Assembly: GCA_964036045.1 (NCBI GenBank)
Contig: OZ038382.1
Location: 146,146,961-146,210,960, forward strand
Length of the DNA stretch: 64,000 nt
DNA from: Eutreptiella sp. 'Long Island Sound 2002'
Taxonomy: Eukaryota > Euglenozoa > Euglenophyceae > Eutreptiales > Eutreptiaceae
Direction of reading: 5' to 3'
Each line of letters starts with the position of its first letter. Positions within the stretch are counted from its first letter, which is position 1. Shown in pieces: positions 23,903 to 34,813 of this stretch. A model generated the notes under the pieces. The model was not told the DNA's origin. It saw nothing but the letters and a program-made list of their open reading frames with translations, and ran no database searches. A program made the position numbers and the translations under genes.

Positions 23903-24662
23903 GGGGGAACGTTAGCGCGCCGGGCACGCGCAGGGCGCGCGCCGGGCATCTTTTTTGACCCGTGCCCTACCGGTGGACTGTTGCCGTTGATATGTTGGGC
24001 AACATTATATGGATTTGCCCCTTGGCCCCCGGGACATCAGCAGATTTGGGATGGGTATGGACCTTCTCGTACCCGAGGTGATTTCTTTGATTTCGAAGTT
24101 GGGGGCCATGATGGTGCTTATAAGGGCCGGATTCATGTCATTGTGCCATTAATTGGAAGAAAGAATGGCACTTTGACAGCCCGCCAACAATGTTACAATG
24201 ACGTGCACGGGTGGTATAGGGCACGCATTGAGCAGCTGTTTGCTCGGTTGTGGCACGCAAGATGAGGCAGAGGATGAGGCAGAAGTGTGCGTGTTGTGTT
24301 GCCATAACGCTCCACCGTTGTAGTTTGGGATGCGTGTAAGGAGCACTATTGTACTGAATGTATTGACACCCACACTTGTGGGACCAATGTTATGATGCAG
24401 CTCTACTGTTCGTGATACCTCAATGACGCCTATCGCTTCTACTGGAGATCGATGTGGTTGTGCTATCCTAACACCCATGACCAAGACCGCCCTTAAAGGA
24501 GCGAGAGTGGTACTGTGTACCCCAGTTTGCAACTTTCTTGAGCTGGGGCAGTTTGGGTCACCTAATTCTAAGGGCGTTTCCAAGGGGTGTGTTTGGGGGC
24601 TCTTCGGGAGGAACATAGTCTAAAAGTAGCGCGCCGGGCGCGCGCCGGGCAAACGTTCCCCC
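23903..24662 (+). mobile_element. Harbinger-like element, copy B
   Basis: The ends are GGGGGAACGTT (23903) and AACGTTCCCCC (ends 24662), a perfect 11-bp inverted repeat. AAA flanks both sides (23900-23902 and 24663-24665). The insertion interrupts tandem unit 1; units 2 and 3 show the empty site GGCCAAAATGCC, which proves the 3-bp duplication. Two copies of a GCGCGCCGGGC-type 11-mer lie inside each end, the left set longer and slightly diverged. Confidence 0.92.
23981..24265 (+). pseudogene. DDE_Tnp_4-type transposase fragment in copy B
   Basis: The piece encodes part of a DDE transposase: FFDFEVGGHDGAYKGRIHV contains the second catalytic Asp context, and NDVHGWYRARIEQLFARLWH contains the catalytic Glu context. 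Compared with the copy at 57263 it lacks 8 bases (TGTTTTGA, after 24040), so the upstream VAVDMLGNIIWICPLAPGTS part is out of frame. After LWHAR a TGA ends the frame, and the zinc finger downstream is degraded. Not functional. Confidence 0.8.
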
Positions 24663-27600
24663 AAAATGCCCCAAAATGGGCTCAAAAATGGGCTCATTTC
24701 ACCCGTTTGTGCACCCCAAATGGTCTAGGATGAGGTTTGGAAAAATGCGTTTTTGACCCATTTTTGACCCATTTTTGGTCCCAAAACAGCCCATTTTCAA
24801 GGCATTTTGGGATTTTTGGAGGACCAAAATGGGCCACCACAAGCTCAAAACGGTCCAAAAACACTTGTTTTAGCGTTGCACATGGTCTAGGATCATTTTT
24901 CAGCATAGTCATCTTTTTGCCCCTATTGGACCCTGTTGACCCATTTGGGCACCCACTTGTTTGGGCTTGAGCTTGCAGCTTGCCGCAGCTTAGTGGGCCT
25001 AGGTATTGGGGTCTAGGCGTTCGTTCGGGCAATTCTTAGGGGTGGAAACCACAAAAGGTGGGGGGTTGCGGGTGGACTAGGTGCCCTCGGAGTCGCATTT
25101 TGAGCCATGTAGCCAAAGATATGGCCTATTCTTGGTTTTTGGCTGTCGGCATTTGGAGCTTCTGGGGGCCTTTTTGGGCCGTTTCCGGGACATATCATGG
25201 AGTTAGAGGGCCGCAAAGAGCTCGTTGACACGGGGAAGTCAAGCCGCAGGTGCAGTGTACCCACCGTTTCCCTTCGTTTGGCCGTTTTGAATGGGTTCCA
25301 GGGCTTTTTTGGCCCAAAAAAGGCTGTTTTTGGCCCTAAACTGCAGTTTTTGAAACTGAGGTCCGCCACTTGCGAATCCCGTTCCCGGCCGCCACCGTTG
25401 AGTTTCTTGCTCAGACTTTGTGTGATTGTACTTCACACCCATTGGTATCATGCACCAAAATTTCAACCAAATCCAAAACACTACGACGGAGTTCTGATTT
25501 TTAGCCATTTCGCGCGTGCTGCTGCTTGCTGCTGCTTGCTGCTGCTGCTGCTGCTAAACCTGGTAGGTCCACCCTAGACACTAAAAAGGGTTATAAAACC
25601 AAGACTGGTTCCACTAGCTCGGTGACCCTAACCCTAGGGCTAATCAAGACTGAATATTGGGACCGAGCTGGTGGGGGAGGGAACATCAGCTATGATTGGT
25701 GAAGGACATCAAGAATGATTCACACATTGATGGCTCTTGACAAAGTGAAATCAGCTTGCAAGTGAACCCCATCACCATGAGGCCCACTTTCAAGGCTTTT
25801 TGGACTTCTGAGGGGCCAAAATGCCCCCAAAATGGGCTCAAAATGGGCTCATTTCACCCGTTTGTGCACCCCAAATGGTCTAGGATGAGGTTTGGAAAAA
25901 TGCGTTTTTGACCCATTTTTGACCCATTTTTGGTCCCAAAACAGCCCATTTTCAAGGCATTTTGGGATTCTCGGAGGACCAAAATGGGCCACCACAAGCT
26001 CAAAACGGTCCAAAAACACTTGTTTTAGCGTCGCACATGGTCTAGGATCATTTTTGAGAAAAGTCATCTTTTTGCCCCTATTGGACCTTGTTGACCCATT
26101 TGGGCACCCACCTGTTTGGGCTTGAGCTTGCAGCTTGCTGCAGCCGAGTGGGCCTAGGTATTGGGGTCTAGGTGTCCGTTTGGGCAATTCTGAGGGGTGG
26201 AAACCACAAAAAGTGGGGGGTTGCGGGTGGAGTAGGTGCCCTCGGAATTGCATTTTGAGCCATGTAGCCAAAGATATGGCCTATTCTTGGTTTTTGGCTG
26301 TCGGCATTTGGAGCTTCTGGGGGCCTTTTGCGGCCGTTTCCGGGACATATCATGGAGTTAGAGGGCCGCAAAGAGCTCGTTGACACGGGGAAGTCAAGCC
26401 GCAGGTGCAGTGTACCCACCGTTTCCCTTCGTTTGGCCGTTTTGAATGTGTTCCAGGGCTTTTTTGGCCCAAAAAAGGCTGTTTTTGGCCCTAAACTGCA
26501 GTTTTTGAAACCGAGGTCCGCCACTTGCGAATCCCGTTCCCGGCCGCCACCGTTGAGTTTCTCGCTCAAACTTTGTGTGATTGTACTTCACACCCATAGG
26601 TATCATCCACCAAAATTTCACTGAAATCCAAAGCACCACGACGGAGTTCTGATTTTTACCCATTTCGCGCGTGCTGCTTGCTTGCTGCTTGCTGCTGTTG
26701 CTTGCTGCTAAACTTGGTAGGTCCACCCTAGACACTAAAAAGGGTTATAAAACCAAGACTGGTTCCACCAGCTCGGTGACCCTAACCCTAATCAAGACTG
26801 AATATTGGGACCGAGCTGGTGGGGGAGGGAACATTAGATATGAATGGTGAGGGACACCAATGGGTCACACATTGAAGGCCGTTGACAGGGTGGAATCAGC
26901 TTGCAAGTGATCCCCTTCACCACAAGGCCCACTTTCAAGGCTTTTGTGGACTTGTGAGGGGCCAAAATGCCTCAAAATGGGCTCAAAATGAGCTCATTTC
27001 ACCCGTTTGTGCACCCCAAAGGATAAGTTTTGGAAAAATGCGTTTTTGACCCTGTTTTGACCCATTTTTTGTCCCAAAACAGCGCATCTTCAAGGCATTT
27101 TGGGATTTTCGGAGGACCAAAATGGGCCACCACAAGCTCAAAACAGTCCAAACACACTTGTTTTAGCATCACACATGGTCTAGGATCATTTTTGAGAAAA
27201 GTCATTTTTCTGCCCCTATTGGACCCTGTTGACCCATTTGGGCACCCACTTGTTTGGGCTTGAGCTTGCAGCTTGCCGCAGCTTAGTGGGCCTAGGTATT
27301 GGGGTCTAGGCGTCCATTTGGGCAATTCTGAGGGGTGGAAACCACAAAAAGTGGGGGTTTGCGGGTGGACTAGGTGCCCTCAGAATCGCGTTTTGAGCCA
27401 TGTAGCCAAAGATATGGCTTGTTCTTGGTTTGTGGCTGTTGCCAGCCAATATGCAGAAAATTTGGGGCTTTTGGGGGCCTTTTTGCGCCGTTTCCGGGAC
27501 ATATCATGGAGTTAGAGGGCCGCAAAGGGCTCGTTGACACAGGAAGGTCAAGCCGCACATAGAGTGTACCCACCCTTTCCCTTTGTTTGGCCGTTTTGAA

Positions 27601-27945
27601 TGGGTTCTAGGGCTGTTTTGGCCCAAAAATGGCTGTTTTTGGCCCTAAAATGTAGTTTTTGAAACTGAGGTCCGCCACTTGCGACACCGGCTCCCGGCCG
27701 CCACCGTTGAGTTTCTGGCTCAAACTTTGTGTGGTTGTCCCTCACACTCTTAGGTATCATGCACCAAAATTTCAGCCGAATCCGAAGCACCACGACGGAG
27801 TTCTGATTTTTACCCATTTCGCGCGTGCTGCTGGCTGCTTGCTGCTTGCTGCTGCTGCTAAACTTGGCAGGTCCACCCTAGACCCTAAAAAGGGTTATAA
27901 AACCAAGACTGGTTCCACCAGCTCGGTGACCTTAACCCTAACCCT

Positions 27946-28137
27946 AAACCCCCCCCCCCCCTCACCCCTGGCTGGACGCCCCCTGACCCCCAGCCAGATG
28001 CCCCCCCCCGACCCCCGGTAGGAACACCCCCCCCTCGACCCCCGGCAGGAGCCCCCCCCCCGACCCCCAGCAGGAACCCCCCCCCGACTCCCGGCTGGAC
28101 CCCCCCCCCCAACTCCCCCCCCCCCCCTGTGTTTTGG
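27946..28137. repeat. C-rich short tandem repeat
   Basis: Runs of 6-14 C alternate with variants of GACCCCCGGCAGGAA and GACCCCCAGC at a period of about 25-30. The same style of sequence adjoins the related right ends at 34619-34745 and 41285-41395, so it belongs to that element family. Confidence 0.7.
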
Positions 28138-28189
28138 CAGATAGCTGGGGGGCTGGCGCATCAGGACCGTTGGTAGTCGCCCCCCCGGG

Positions 28190-28605
28190 GATGCGAGTTC
28201 CTGCCACAGTGGTGGGGTTTGCGCCTGACGGATTAGTCCACTTGGAGTATTTCCGAGACGCGGTGAAGGTGGTGAATCGGCAGTGCAAAGTTGAGTCCCT
28301 TTGGTCTTGGAGAGTAGTGCGTGACATCTCATCAAGACTTGCATCCCAACACACGCATACTTCTGCACCTTTCACAATTCATGTTGCGAAGACAGAAAAG
28401 ATATCAGCCTTATGGCCCATGGGAGCACATTCCTTCTTCCATTTGGACAGAGGAAGCGGCCCCTGAGGTTGATGAGGAAGAGGAGGATACTTTCTTTTGC
28501 CAAGTTTGTGGCAGAAGGGACACATCGGAATGCTTCACGTGTGACCTTTACTTGTGTAGAGGTTGCATGGGTGAACATACTTGCGATATTGATGTTCCCG
28601 AGTAG
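28190..28605 (+). pseudogene. Transposon protein, 3' part with C-terminal zinc finger
   Basis: The sequence continues the frame from 23561 (RVPATVVGFAPDGLVHLEY to KVESL), then fuses to WSWRVVRDI, which aligns with LWHWGLVRNI of the Harbinger-like transposase. One frameshift follows. The other frame reads NTRILLHLSQFMLRRQKRYQ, PYGPWEHIP, an acidic stretch and a zinc finger CQVCGRRDTSECFTCD...CRGCMGEHTC, ending in TAG at 28603. The ligand spacing is C-x2-C-x7-C-x2-C-x4-C-x2-C-x3-H-x-C, an eight-ligand cross-brace pattern like the C-terminal domain of piggyBac transposases. The whole DDE core is missing, so this is an internal-deletion derivative. Confidence 0.75.
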
Positions 28606-29507
28606 CCCCTAATATATTTTCAGGTGTTCTTTAACAGCCGCAAGACAATTTTATTGTCTACATTGCATTGTTTTGGACATTGGATAATTCTGAGAACACG
28701 ACACGTTTGAATTTCGGAGTTTTGAATTGCTCGTGCATGCTTCTAGAGGTGGCAGGTTTTCAGGGCTATTACCGGGGTAAACACTGTAATAACTGGCACT
28801 GTGCGCGCGCTGTGTGAAAACGCCCCCATAATTCGAGAAGGTTGTGCTTATGCACCAAGCACAGGGGTTTGGGGCCCATTGTAGAGCCATGGCTGAAAAT
28901 ACACCCAAACTGATAGTACCCCCATTCATTTGGAGATTCCAAACTGATAGTACCCCCATTCATTTGGAGATTGTTCCTCCTGGGGGTTGGGGGGGCCGTC
29001 ATGCGTTCTGGGGGACTCTCCATGCGGCCCCGGGGGTAGTGGGTTGCAGTAAGCAGAATGTTGTTATGAGCATAAATGACTCCTCAAAGGCATTACCAAA
29101 CTGCTACTTGCCCATAGCAATCGGCTCACTCATGTCACCTCACATTGTCTACCACAAAAAATGCAGTCAGAACAACAGGCGTGATGCAGTGTTGTTGTGT
29201 CTAGACAAGGCCATGCTAGCACAAGGGGGAGGGCACTGAGTAGATATGGGGATGCATGTACATCTCCTCCCTGCAACGCCCCTACCAAGTGATACTCAAC
29301 AAACAGGAGTGCGGTGTAGTGTGCTTGCCAATATGCCATGAACATGCCATGTGAGCCTCCGGCCACTACCCCTAGCCAACGATGGCTTGTGTTGTGCCAA
29401 TAGGGTGAAGGTGGTTGCCCCATTTTCCCTTTGCACGGCTTGTTGAGGTCACATGGTTGTGGTGTAGTGCTATTGTTGCACCATCATGTGGTGTGAGGGC
29501 TCACTTG
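28606..29507. other. Stretch without a gene; one short tandem duplication
   Basis: The right end of the composite element lies at 28827. A direct repeat of about 31 bases (GATAGTACCCCCATTCATTT) occupies 28912-28975. Nothing else is recognised. Confidence 0.5.
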
Positions 29508-30128
29508 CCCTAGAGACCCAAATTAAATCCAATATATTTAGTTTTTGGCCAAAAATTAATTGATTAAACCAAAGTTGCCGCTTTTTGCGGGGGGTTAGGG
29601 GCGTCGCTTGGGAAAATTTTCACCCCCATGGGGTGCCATGGGGTGCCATGGTGTGTTTGTCCGCCATTTTACCCCGTGGGTGGGGGGGGGGTCCATCCAT
29701 GTTGATGTGTAAAAATATTAAAATGGCCCTCGGCTTTAAAATTTGAGATTAATTTTTGGTTTTTTGGTCAAACGCACAAGCGTCATACTAATCTCAAGAA
29801 CGGTATCCCGGGAGAAAGGCATAACAAATAAGAGCTACACAATAGAAAAGTGGGTGCGGATCGGGGTTGGAGGTGGACCCAAGGAAAGGGGGTAGGGGTT
29901 GAAAACCCAACTCCTAGGCAATGTAACATTTGTACAAACCCTTTGTCCAACATTGTACCACATAAAACAACCACGGGACCCTAGCATCCGCATGCAAATA
30001 GCATTGCAAAGGTTTAAAATTTGGAAATTTTTGGTTTAACATGTTAAAAGTTGTCGTTTAAACTTTAATGACCTTCAAAAATTAAAATTGAAAATTTAAT
30101 ATATTGGATTTAACGTGGGTCTCTAGGG
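29508..30128. mobile_element. 621-bp MITE-like element with long inverted ends
   Basis: The left end CCCTAGAGACCCAAATTAAA and the complement of the right end CCCTAGAGACCCACGTTAAA continue with TCCAATATATT on both sides, about 33 bp with few mismatches. The interior is AT-rich and has no coding potential. No clear target duplication is visible, so the superfamily is open. Confidence 0.75.
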
Positions 30129-30742
30129 TGTGGGTTCCAGGTAGGTGGGTAGGGGAAGGTGCATATGTATGTTTGTATGCATGTATGCAAGCATGCACCT
30201 ATGCTGGGCTCGCACACGCTCTGCATCAACTAATCTAATTGCTCTGATTTTTTCAGGGGCTCCCCTGGCCATAGGTAGTGAGGACTTCGGCATAGGATTG
30301 AGGGGTGTTTAGGGTGCTGGGGCATGTGTCATATCCACCGAAATCTATGTGTCTTGTGTTTGTGGGGTGAAGCAATTCGCTGAGAAGTGCACCCTCTTAG
30401 ATGCCGAAGCGTAGTACCCATGGACAGAGGCACATGTTTGGCAACACACACATGTATACACATGTGTGTTAACATGCAGATTTGTATCACCCCCTTTGGA
30501 AACCAACATCTATCTCGCAGCTGTAATATTGATTTGCAATGAGGCACCCATTGGGAAAGTGTAGTATAGTAGGATAGTATAGTGGAAATGTGGCGGTTGG
30601 GATAGTCCAGGGCTAGAGAGTTTTAGAAACCCTTGTAATGCCCTTTGAAGTGCAGGGCCTAGTGCCTTCTTCTGCGACACAAGCAACCCGATTGGGTGAC
30701 TGGCTTGGCAACAGCTGCTCGCATCTGCAGTTGGGGACAGAT

Positions 30743-31417
30743 CACGGGGGGGGGGGCGACTCCGCGGGTCCTGGGGCGCCAACTACCCCTGCCCCCCCCC
30801 CCCCCCCCCTAGGGGCCTTCGGCCAACAGTTAGTTGCCAAAGGTGTCGCCCTCAGGCGTCCATAGGCACCAAAGGCGCCCGATGCTACATGAACACCAAA
30901 GGTGCCCCAAGGAAAATTTTGTCCAATTTGCACCCCAACACTATCTAGGCTAGGGTCAGAGTGAGTATTGGGGTCCAAAATGGAGAGCAATGATGTGGCA
31001 AAAGCAGCCATCAACGAAATTTGGGGCATCTTGTTCAGTCAGCCCAATCAACATGGCTGGCATGGCCATACTAGCTGGCTGCAAAGGTTAGGGTTAGGTT
31101 TATGGTGATGGTATGGTTAGAGGGAGGGCAAGGGGAGGTAAGGGGAGCCTTTGCCCCCCCCCCCCCCCCACCCCAAATCACCCCACCTGGAACCCCCCCC
31201 CACCACCACCACCCCGAATTGCCCCACTTGGACACCCCCCCCCCCAACTAACCCTCCCGGAGCCCCCCCCCCCCCCCCAGCCCCTCCTCCCCCCCCCATT
31301 CGCCCTCCCTGAACCCCCCCTCAGATCCCCCCCCCCCCCCCCCCCCAAGGGGCCTCCGGCCAACAGTTAGTTGGGGGGGTAGTTGGCGTCCAGAACCGAG
31401 GGGTCGCCCCCCCCGTG
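30743..31417. mobile_element. hAT-like MITE with G-tract ends
   Basis: The ends read CACGGGGGGG...GCGAC on the left and, as complement, CACGGGGGGGGCGACC on the right. Similarity continues through GGTCCTGG and CGCCAACTACCCC, giving an inverted repeat of about 40 bp. GGACAGAT flanks both sides exactly (30735-30742 and 31418-31425), an 8-bp target duplication. The interior is C-rich (31158-31350), with GGCC-CCGGCCAACAGTTAGTTG near both inner borders. No coding sequence. Confidence 0.85.
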
Positions 31418-32705
31418 GGACAGATGCAGACTATGGATCTCACACGTCGAAAGCGTGGATTGGTAGAAAGCATGCATCGGGGAGTCCAAGGGACTCTGTG
31501 ATAGCTATCCATCAATTCAGGGACATTGGATGGACTCTTTCTCCAAAGTGATCTGGTTGTGCGAGAGACGTTGTATTTTCAGTCACTTTCAAATTTGCCT
31601 TCACCCCAACAATTTTGTTTGGACCCATCATTATCCCACCACTTCCTTCCTCCTTACGCACTCACAAACAAAAGGATGGGATCAAAACTCTTGGATTGCA
31701 GCAGTGTGGACTTCATATTGCACCCGCGTACAAAATGTATAGCCAAGATTATTCACTCTGAGCATCCCAACCAGTGAACAGGAATGGATGATTGCTGGTT
31801 GGTGAGGGGTTTGTGCTGAGGGGAAAAGGCCGATCAACCTATTAGTCCTTGGCCTACTCTTTTCAGTGCCAATTGTGAATTTGTTATCAACAAGGTGAAC
31901 TCTTTGCTCCACAGCTATCTTTGAGCCACTAACATGGCCCACGGTGCTCAACTGGCCCTGTGAACATGAGCAGAGGCATAACCCGCCAGAACTTGTGCAA
32001 GAAACTTTCAAAACAGCATAAATAGAGCATTCAAAAACCACCCTGTCCATCTATAACCACACCAATATCACGAGCAAGCAGGCAAGCGTCCAAATGATAG
32101 TACCTATTGTTGGGGGGGGGGGGGGTCGGGAGAAAACAAAATAACAAAAAAACAACAAAACAATGCCTTGTTGTCTTGTGGTGGGGCATTTGACAAGCAG
32201 CCAACTAGGGGATGGCTCCGCAATCGATTGCATGCACAATGCATCAGGTTACCCCAACCATGTTTCAGAATTGTGTTTTGCCCTGATTACAGCTTGAGGG
32301 GCGATGGGGATCGTGAAACCCTCAAGCAGCAACAGTGTTGATCGAAATTTTGGAAAAGTTCTACTAGCTTTTGCATGAGTCCGCGGCTGCAATTCATTGC
32401 ACAGCAAGGCTACAACAAGCTTCATGAAAAGAACGATGAAATGAGTAAAAATGGATAAGGTCGAGCTTCACCTTCACAAAACAACAAAGTAATGAGATAA
32501 TCATGGGACCAAGTGGTACCGTGCAGCACCTCGCGCGCCAATTTGTGCACCGGGAGACCGTCACTGCCCACTGGTTGGCAATAGCTTGGCCGGATATTTT
32601 TTTTCTATGACACCATTCCCCTGCTTTCTCGGGGGGCATGCCCCGTAGAGGTGAGAGAGTGTTCGAGAAAATTTCTGCGTAGTTCGTCACAATAGAATCA
32701 TCTAC

Positions 32706-34086
32706 TTGTGTATGCGTTATAGTTGTCGAAATCCTTGTGCGATGGCAAGTCTAGACTGCAGTGATGAGATCCAATCCGTCAACAGCACATGCACCACGGG
32801 TACCCTAGAGACGAATACAAGTATGGCGTTATCGGAAGTCACAACGGAATCCCTGCCACATGCACCACAACTCAAGCGAAGGTGGACAAACCACACTCAT
32901 ATACGATACCCCACGCACAATCGCCACCGGAGACGAACTCGATCTAGATCAAGGTCCCTAGCCGGACACAAGCTAGCCCAATACATGTACATGTACATGT
33001 GCATATCGAACATTTGCCAACCAGGACCACTTAGAAGAATCGTTACGAACACCCAGCTACACACCGACGGGGTAGTGGCCGAACACAACATTTGAAACGA
33101 TTGGCCAAAGCTGAAAAGAAGTAGAAGAGCAAGAGGGCACAACAAGAAAGGTATCGGCAACAGAGCTGACCCCACACCACAGCAGCCCCCGTCCCCCCTA
33201 TGGCTGACCAGGTTTATCGCACAGCCCCTCTCACCACGAGAAACCGCACGGAACCTTTGTGACCAAGTAGGAGCGCCACCGCATTACCCTTCCCGGAACC
33301 GAAAGCGCAAGGCTGAGACGACAGCAACAGTGACTGTAGACGCCGATCTGTGGCTGCAAGCAGCACGCGCTGCAAACGATGGGGAGGCAGTAACCTGGTT
33401 TACCAACATACATAGGTCACAAAAACACGAGGTGTGCACCTCAAAACGCAGACGCCTCAATAACCGAGCCCACCGGTGGGAGCACCACCTCTCACTCTAC
33501 GACAAACTGCGGTACAGCACGCCCAGTGTGCGTTAGACTTTTACCGACATGCCCAAGTCACTGAAACCGCACAACACCACGTTCGGGAATTACGCGTCAT
33601 GTACACCAAAACACTGACGGCCAAGCGAGATTACCACTTGCTGATGACAAACTTACCGATGCAACACATAGAGACACAACACCACGCGAACGCATGCACG
33701 GCACTATGCCTGGAACGCAGACAATGTTACGAACAGGCAAAGCACTTCACCATGCAACAGTACGCCGACGCAAAAACGTCTTTCCTCACGCATGAGAGGT
33801 ATGCGCGCCTGCACTGCTCCTCACAGACCACAGACGACAGGCCCATTACACCCTTCTTCAACAGAGACGTCTCATCCAATTGGACCACGACACTGCAACA
33901 ACGTACCGACAAAAGACAGCCCTCTACTGGGAGGCATCCAGACAGGCACGACAGACCATATACTTCGCCATGAAGCGGACACGGGAGCAGTTGGACCTCA
34001 CCTTCTGGGAGGTCCCGCTGCAGCCACTACCAAAGCGACAAAAAGCGCACTGGGATCCAAACGAGTGGGAAATCCCGCTCACATGA
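32706..34086 (+). pseudogene. Hypothetical protein gene broken over three frames
   Basis: Adjoining open frames on one strand appear to be pieces of one gene. 32706-33095 contains an Arg-rich stretch (HRRRTRSRSRSLAG). 33330-33536 encodes LQAARAANDGEAVTWF. 33476-33973 encodes 165 residues rich in His, Gln and Thr. 33880-34086 encodes RQARQTIYFAMKRTREQLDL and ends EIPLT then TGA. The overlap between neighbouring frames and the similar amino-acid style suggest single-base indels or unrecognised introns. I do not recognise the family. A mobile-element or viral-type nucleic-acid-binding protein is possible only because of the basic region. Confidence 0.4.
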
Positions 34087-34752
34087 TGACACCAACACCT
34101 ACGGGAAACCATGGGGGCCCAGTCACGAGCTGAAGCCCGTATGTTCACCCTGGCACTGCCAAAATCTGTACTTATCGCTCTGAACTTCGCCCGCAGCGGC
34201 TCTTGGCACATTCAGAACTGGCCTCTTTGATAAAAGAAAACCCCACGATGGCGCAAGATTTTCCCCGCGTGACTACTATGAAACAACCTACGTTAGTACA
34301 TGTGGCCAACACATCGAAGGCGCGTTATGCCGTTGCCGATGACATTGTCTTTATGTGTTTGGCCACGCGGATTCCGCCGGAGAAACTTGACCGCAAGTGC
34401 CACCAACCACCCATCACCAACTGGCAACTGACGCCAACTGCCGCCAACCGCCGCCAACCGCCAACCGCCAACCGGCAATCTCCACCAGCCGCCAACCGCC
34501 AATCGCCACCAACCATGGTTGAACATATGAGCTACACGCGCTCGTTTTTGAAAAAACCATGTTTGGGAACAGTCTTTTTTTTGTTCCCGTTAAGGACCAC
34601 CCTGTGTGGCAGTAGTGCCCCCCCCCCCCCCACGAGCAAACCCCCCCCCACACCCTCCGGCCGACCCCCCCCCCGACCCTCCAGCCGACCCCCCACATCC
34701 TCCAGCCGACCCCCCCCAACTGCCCACCAGCCCCCCCCCCCCCCGCAGTTTT

Positions 34753-34813
34753 AACAGATAGCTGGGGGGGCTGTCGCATCAGGACCGGTTGTAGTCGCCT
34801 CCCCCCCCCCGTG
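34753..34813. mobile_element. Right-end fragment of the hAT-like family
   Basis: CAGATAGCTGGGGGG, then GCATCAGGACCGG and GTAGTCGCC, then a C tract ending CGTG. This matches the right end at 28138-28189. The preceding C-rich tandem stretch (34619-34745) is also of the family type. I could not find the left end. Confidence 0.65.

Larger units (their letters stand above)
23725..27945. repeat. Three tandem 1.15 kb repeat units
   Basis: Units begin ATCAAGACTGAATATTGGGA at 23725, 25643 and 26791. Unit 2 is 1148 bp, and unit 1 is about 1155 bp once element B (760 bp) and its 3-bp duplication are subtracted. Each ends with a GCT-rich microsatellite, a conserved GGTTATAAAACCAAGACTGG block and CCCTAA motifs. 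The units are highly similar, and the open frames inside (for example 24737-24970, 25892-26125 and 27030-27263) are shadows of the repeat, with no family match. The association with CCCTAA suggests a subtelomeric-type satellite. Confidence 0.85.
23615..28189. mobile_element. 4.6 kb hAT-like insertion carrying telomere-like and tandem repeats
   Basis: The boundaries are exact. CCCGGGGGGGC (23615-23625) and GCCCCCCCGGG (28179-28189) form a perfect 11-bp inverted repeat. The 8-bp flanks GGTGCGAG (23607-23614) and GATGCGAG (28190-28197) look like a target duplication with one mismatch. Removing it restores the frame of the host transposon gene (SNGVR joined to VPATVVG). The cargo is a C-rich stretch, a telomere-like tract, three 1.15 kb tandem units and a second C-rich tandem stretch. 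The 8-bp duplication fits the hAT superfamily, but no transposase is present. Right-end relatives lie at 34753-34813 and 41397-41454. Confidence 0.75.
23298..28827 (+). mobile_element. 5.5 kb composite transposon with nested insertions
   Basis: The left end GGGGGTG (23298) and right end CGCCCCC (28821-28827) are flanked by ATA on both sides (23295-23297 and 28828-28830). The ends resemble those of the MITE at 22828-23150. The original element was only about 950 bp: removing the hAT-like insertion at 23615-28189 rejoins one reading frame running from 23561 to about 28300. That gene is an internally deleted transposase relative. So the layers are element, then hAT-like insertion, then element B inside that. 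Confidence 0.75.

Noticed and set aside
24737-27263. Repeated 77-codon frames (MEKCVFDPFLTHF type)
   Set aside because: They occur once per satellite unit with opposite-strand frames equally open. Similarity follows from DNA repetition, not coding constraint.
31113-31370. Open frame of proline repeats
   Set aside because: It is a translation of C tracts within a MITE; both strands and all frames are open there, so it is not evidence of a gene.
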